A stretch of DNA of 64,000 nt from Diploptera punctata (Eukaryota; Arthropoda; Insecta; Blattodea; Blaberidae): assembly GCA_030220185.1 (NCBI GenBank), contig JASPKZ010003423.1, positions 620,001 to 684,000 of the forward strand, written 5' to 3'. Under the pieces are notes generated by a model. It did not search any database, was not told where the DNA came from, and saw nothing but the letters and a program-made list of their open reading frames with translations. Within the stretch, counting starts at the first letter, position 1; every line of letters begins with the position of its first letter. Below, one piece after another: positions 62,318-64,000 of this stretch. The translations under genes and the position numbers were made by a program.

Positions 62318-62878
62318 TTATTATTATTATTATTATTATTATTATTGATTATTGTTACTATTATTATATTATTATTGAAACACGTGTTAGTAAGTTATAT
62401 TGGAAGTAAAAAATGTAATGTGTTCAATATGTGTTTCCATTCTTTTGTCACGTGAAATTCCGTAAACATTAATTTTATTATCCAATTTCTTTTACTTTAA
62501 AACCACTGAAGATAATGAATCAATAAATTTATTTTGAAAATCTGCACATGCTGAAAATGTTTGTTCTTCGATAATGTTTGTAAAAATAGTCCAATGTTGA
62601 TGAAAGTAGGCCTAAGTGTCATTTTTATGCGAGATTAAGAAGTTGTTTTCAACACGTGAAATCGAATTTGACAAGGGAGTGCATTATACTGCAATTTAAA
62701 TATTCCGTACTAAAATATTTAAATCGTATGTATTCTTAGGGATCGGCCTATAGGCCTACGATAAATCATCAGTGACAGAAATGTGAGATAATTTCAAATT
62801 CGATTTATACCTACTGAAATATTGAATTACTCGCAGGTACATAATGGAATTTAACATTTTTCATACACATCCATGCAT
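62318..62878. other. No gene seen; (ATT)n at 62317-62346
   Basis: AT-rich. The block CGGCCTATAGGCCTACG near 62745 holds two AGGCCT octamers. Confidence 0.4.
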
Positions 62879-63198
62879 ACATCCATGGTAATTCTGCCCG
62901 AAGACAGGTCCTTCTCTGCAATCATAGCAGTTTCATGCTAGGCTTGCAGCTTTACTAGGGAATTGTGTAGGTGTAGTAACTTCCCGTTGGTTTCCACACC
63001 GGTGAAGGATGATGGTGATGATGATGGCCACATGATTTCGGGGACCATTTGGGCCTTAAAGTTTTCATGACAGTTGCTTACAGGTGAGGAAAAACCCCGA
63101 TAAAAACCTCACCCAGAAAAACTGCCCCGACCGGTGATCAAACCCGGGTCCGCTGCGTGACAAGGCAGCACGCTACCTCGAGACCACACCGGTGGACT
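62879..63198 (-). mobile_element. SINE-C, full length
   Basis: Minus copy: ATCCATGGTAATTCTGCCCG at the 3' side, GATGGTGATGATGATGGCC tract, TAAAAACCTCACCCAGAAAA, CCGGGTCCGCTGCGTGACAA and head end TCGAGACCACACCGGTGGAC. Flanked by TACATCCATGCATAC and, further on, (ATT)n at 63220-63264 rather than (TA)n. Confidence 0.95.
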
Positions 63199-63219
63199 TC
63201 ATACACATAATATCTAGAA

Positions 63220-63252
<33 letters not shown>

Positions 63253-63658
63253 TATTATTATCATCACTATCACTATCATTATCATCGCAAAATCCGACAT
63301 TCTGTTCTAAAAATGGATCTCTTTATTCCAGTGTGTGTGTGTGTGCTTCTCAATAACTTCGTTAAAACATATCCGATTTCAATGAGATTTTATAGACCTA
63401 TACGTGTATGTAGTAGGCTATATTTTTATTCTTCCGTATCACCAGTAGGCCTACTGTTTTCCAATACAGTCTCAATTTGATATTTCCGTAAACCGTGCTG
63501 TAAAATCGTTATAAAATGTATTGATCTTTCCTTATAAGCCTATTCATTTTACATTTATAATCACCACTACAATTTGGTATTAAAATCGCTCGAGTTACAT
63601 GCTATGAATTCAGTCCTAATTTGTCTGCTTACTAGGCTATATATATAGGCCTATGGTA

Positions 63659-63699
<41 letters not shown>

Positions 63700-63847
63700 T
63701 TCTCTCTTTCTTTCTTTCTCTCTCTCTCTTTCTTTCTCTCTCTCTTTCGCTTTTTTTCTATTTTCGGTTTTAGATTTCTGTTTTCTGAATTACCACATTT
63801 TTGGGGGGGGGGGTTAAATTAATCAAATTAACCTCATTTAGTAAGAC
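63220..63847. other. Microsatellites, no gene
   Basis: (ATT)n 63220-63264 and a CT-rich tract 63661-63752 with TTTC interruptions. A G11 run at about 63803. Nothing coding between. Confidence 0.7.
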
Positions 63848-64000
63848 CAGCCCCATGGGCTAATGGTCAGCGTTTCTGACTACTGTTCATGAGGTCCCGG
63901 TTTCGATTCACGGTCAAACCATACGAATTTTTCCTTAAAAGTGAATCATTCTTGTGGTTGTCCATGGTCTGGAATTTAGGTTAAGTTTAGGTTAAGAACT
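63848..64000 (+). mobile_element. tRNA-headed SINE, cut by window end
   Basis: CCCCATGGGCTAATGGTCAG resembles the A-box side of a tRNA, and GTCCCGGTTTCGATTCACGG holds a near-consensus B box (GGTTTCGATTC). The body continues AATTTTTCCTTAAAAGTGAA past the window. It differs from families A, B, C, E and I. Confidence 0.6.

Overview
This is a eukaryotic, AT-rich, repeat-dense window with no gene I can assign to the host. The tRNA-headed SINEs, the Tc1/mariner, piggyBac and Helitron-like relics, and the young LINEs encoding APE endonuclease and reverse transcriptase (RT) all point to an insect. The recurring RT reading frames and the frequent TAGGCCTA-type octamers look most like a large blattodean genome such as the American cockroach. 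That placement is inference from recalled family character, not from a search. I saw no rRNA, CRISPR, operon or bacterial-type gene.

I use working names. L-alpha is an RTE-like LINE with a 3' end of (GTAA)n; L-beta is a second LINE with a (GAT)n or (GAA)n tail; L-gamma is a third LINE with an (ATT)n tail. SINE-A, B, C, E and I are tRNA-headed SINEs with different bodies. D units are tRNA-like sequences with a shared T-rich 3' flank. F and G are unclassified repeats. H is a MITE-like family with GACTATTTAAC ends.

Layout. 0-8 kb: scattered SINEs, LINE 3' ends, (TA)n tracts, a perfect tRNA-derived palindrome (5.4 kb) and a mariner relic (7.5 kb). 8.5-10.4 kb: repeat G carrying two nested insertions. 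10.4-15.4 kb: L-beta, a deleted mariner-superfamily element, and a Helitron-like element with two SINE-A copies in it. 16.6-17.9 kb: an array of six tRNA-like units. 18-24.4 kb: a young L-alpha copy, older L-alpha and L-beta copies, and a MITE. 24.6-29.5 kb: more D units, a 1.25-kb palindrome of H elements, and G with a Helitron-like insert. 30-40.7 kb: L-beta, SINEs, a divergent tRNA-like pair, and a piggyBac relic. 41-48 kb: a terminal-inverted-repeat (TIR) element, old L-alpha, and a long hairpin. 48-56.4 kb: the densest nest, with LINE in LINE, SINE-B and an almost intact Tc1 transposon inside L-alpha, a tandemly amplified LINE segment, and a near full-length L-alpha inside L-beta. 56.4-64 kb: SINEs, L-gamma, and a second Helitron-like element.

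No genes cooperate here. The biology is the insertion history. Target-site duplications (TSDs) that I could read directly order many events: for example L-beta is older than the L-alpha in it, and the L-alpha at 49 kb is older than its SINE-B and Tc1. The most unusual signals are the tRNA-like units that keep a GTAC core in the anticodon loop across three different tRNA bodies and form head-to-head pairs, a short element joining a LINE 5' end to a LINE 3' end, and two unrelated insertions at the same position in two G copies.
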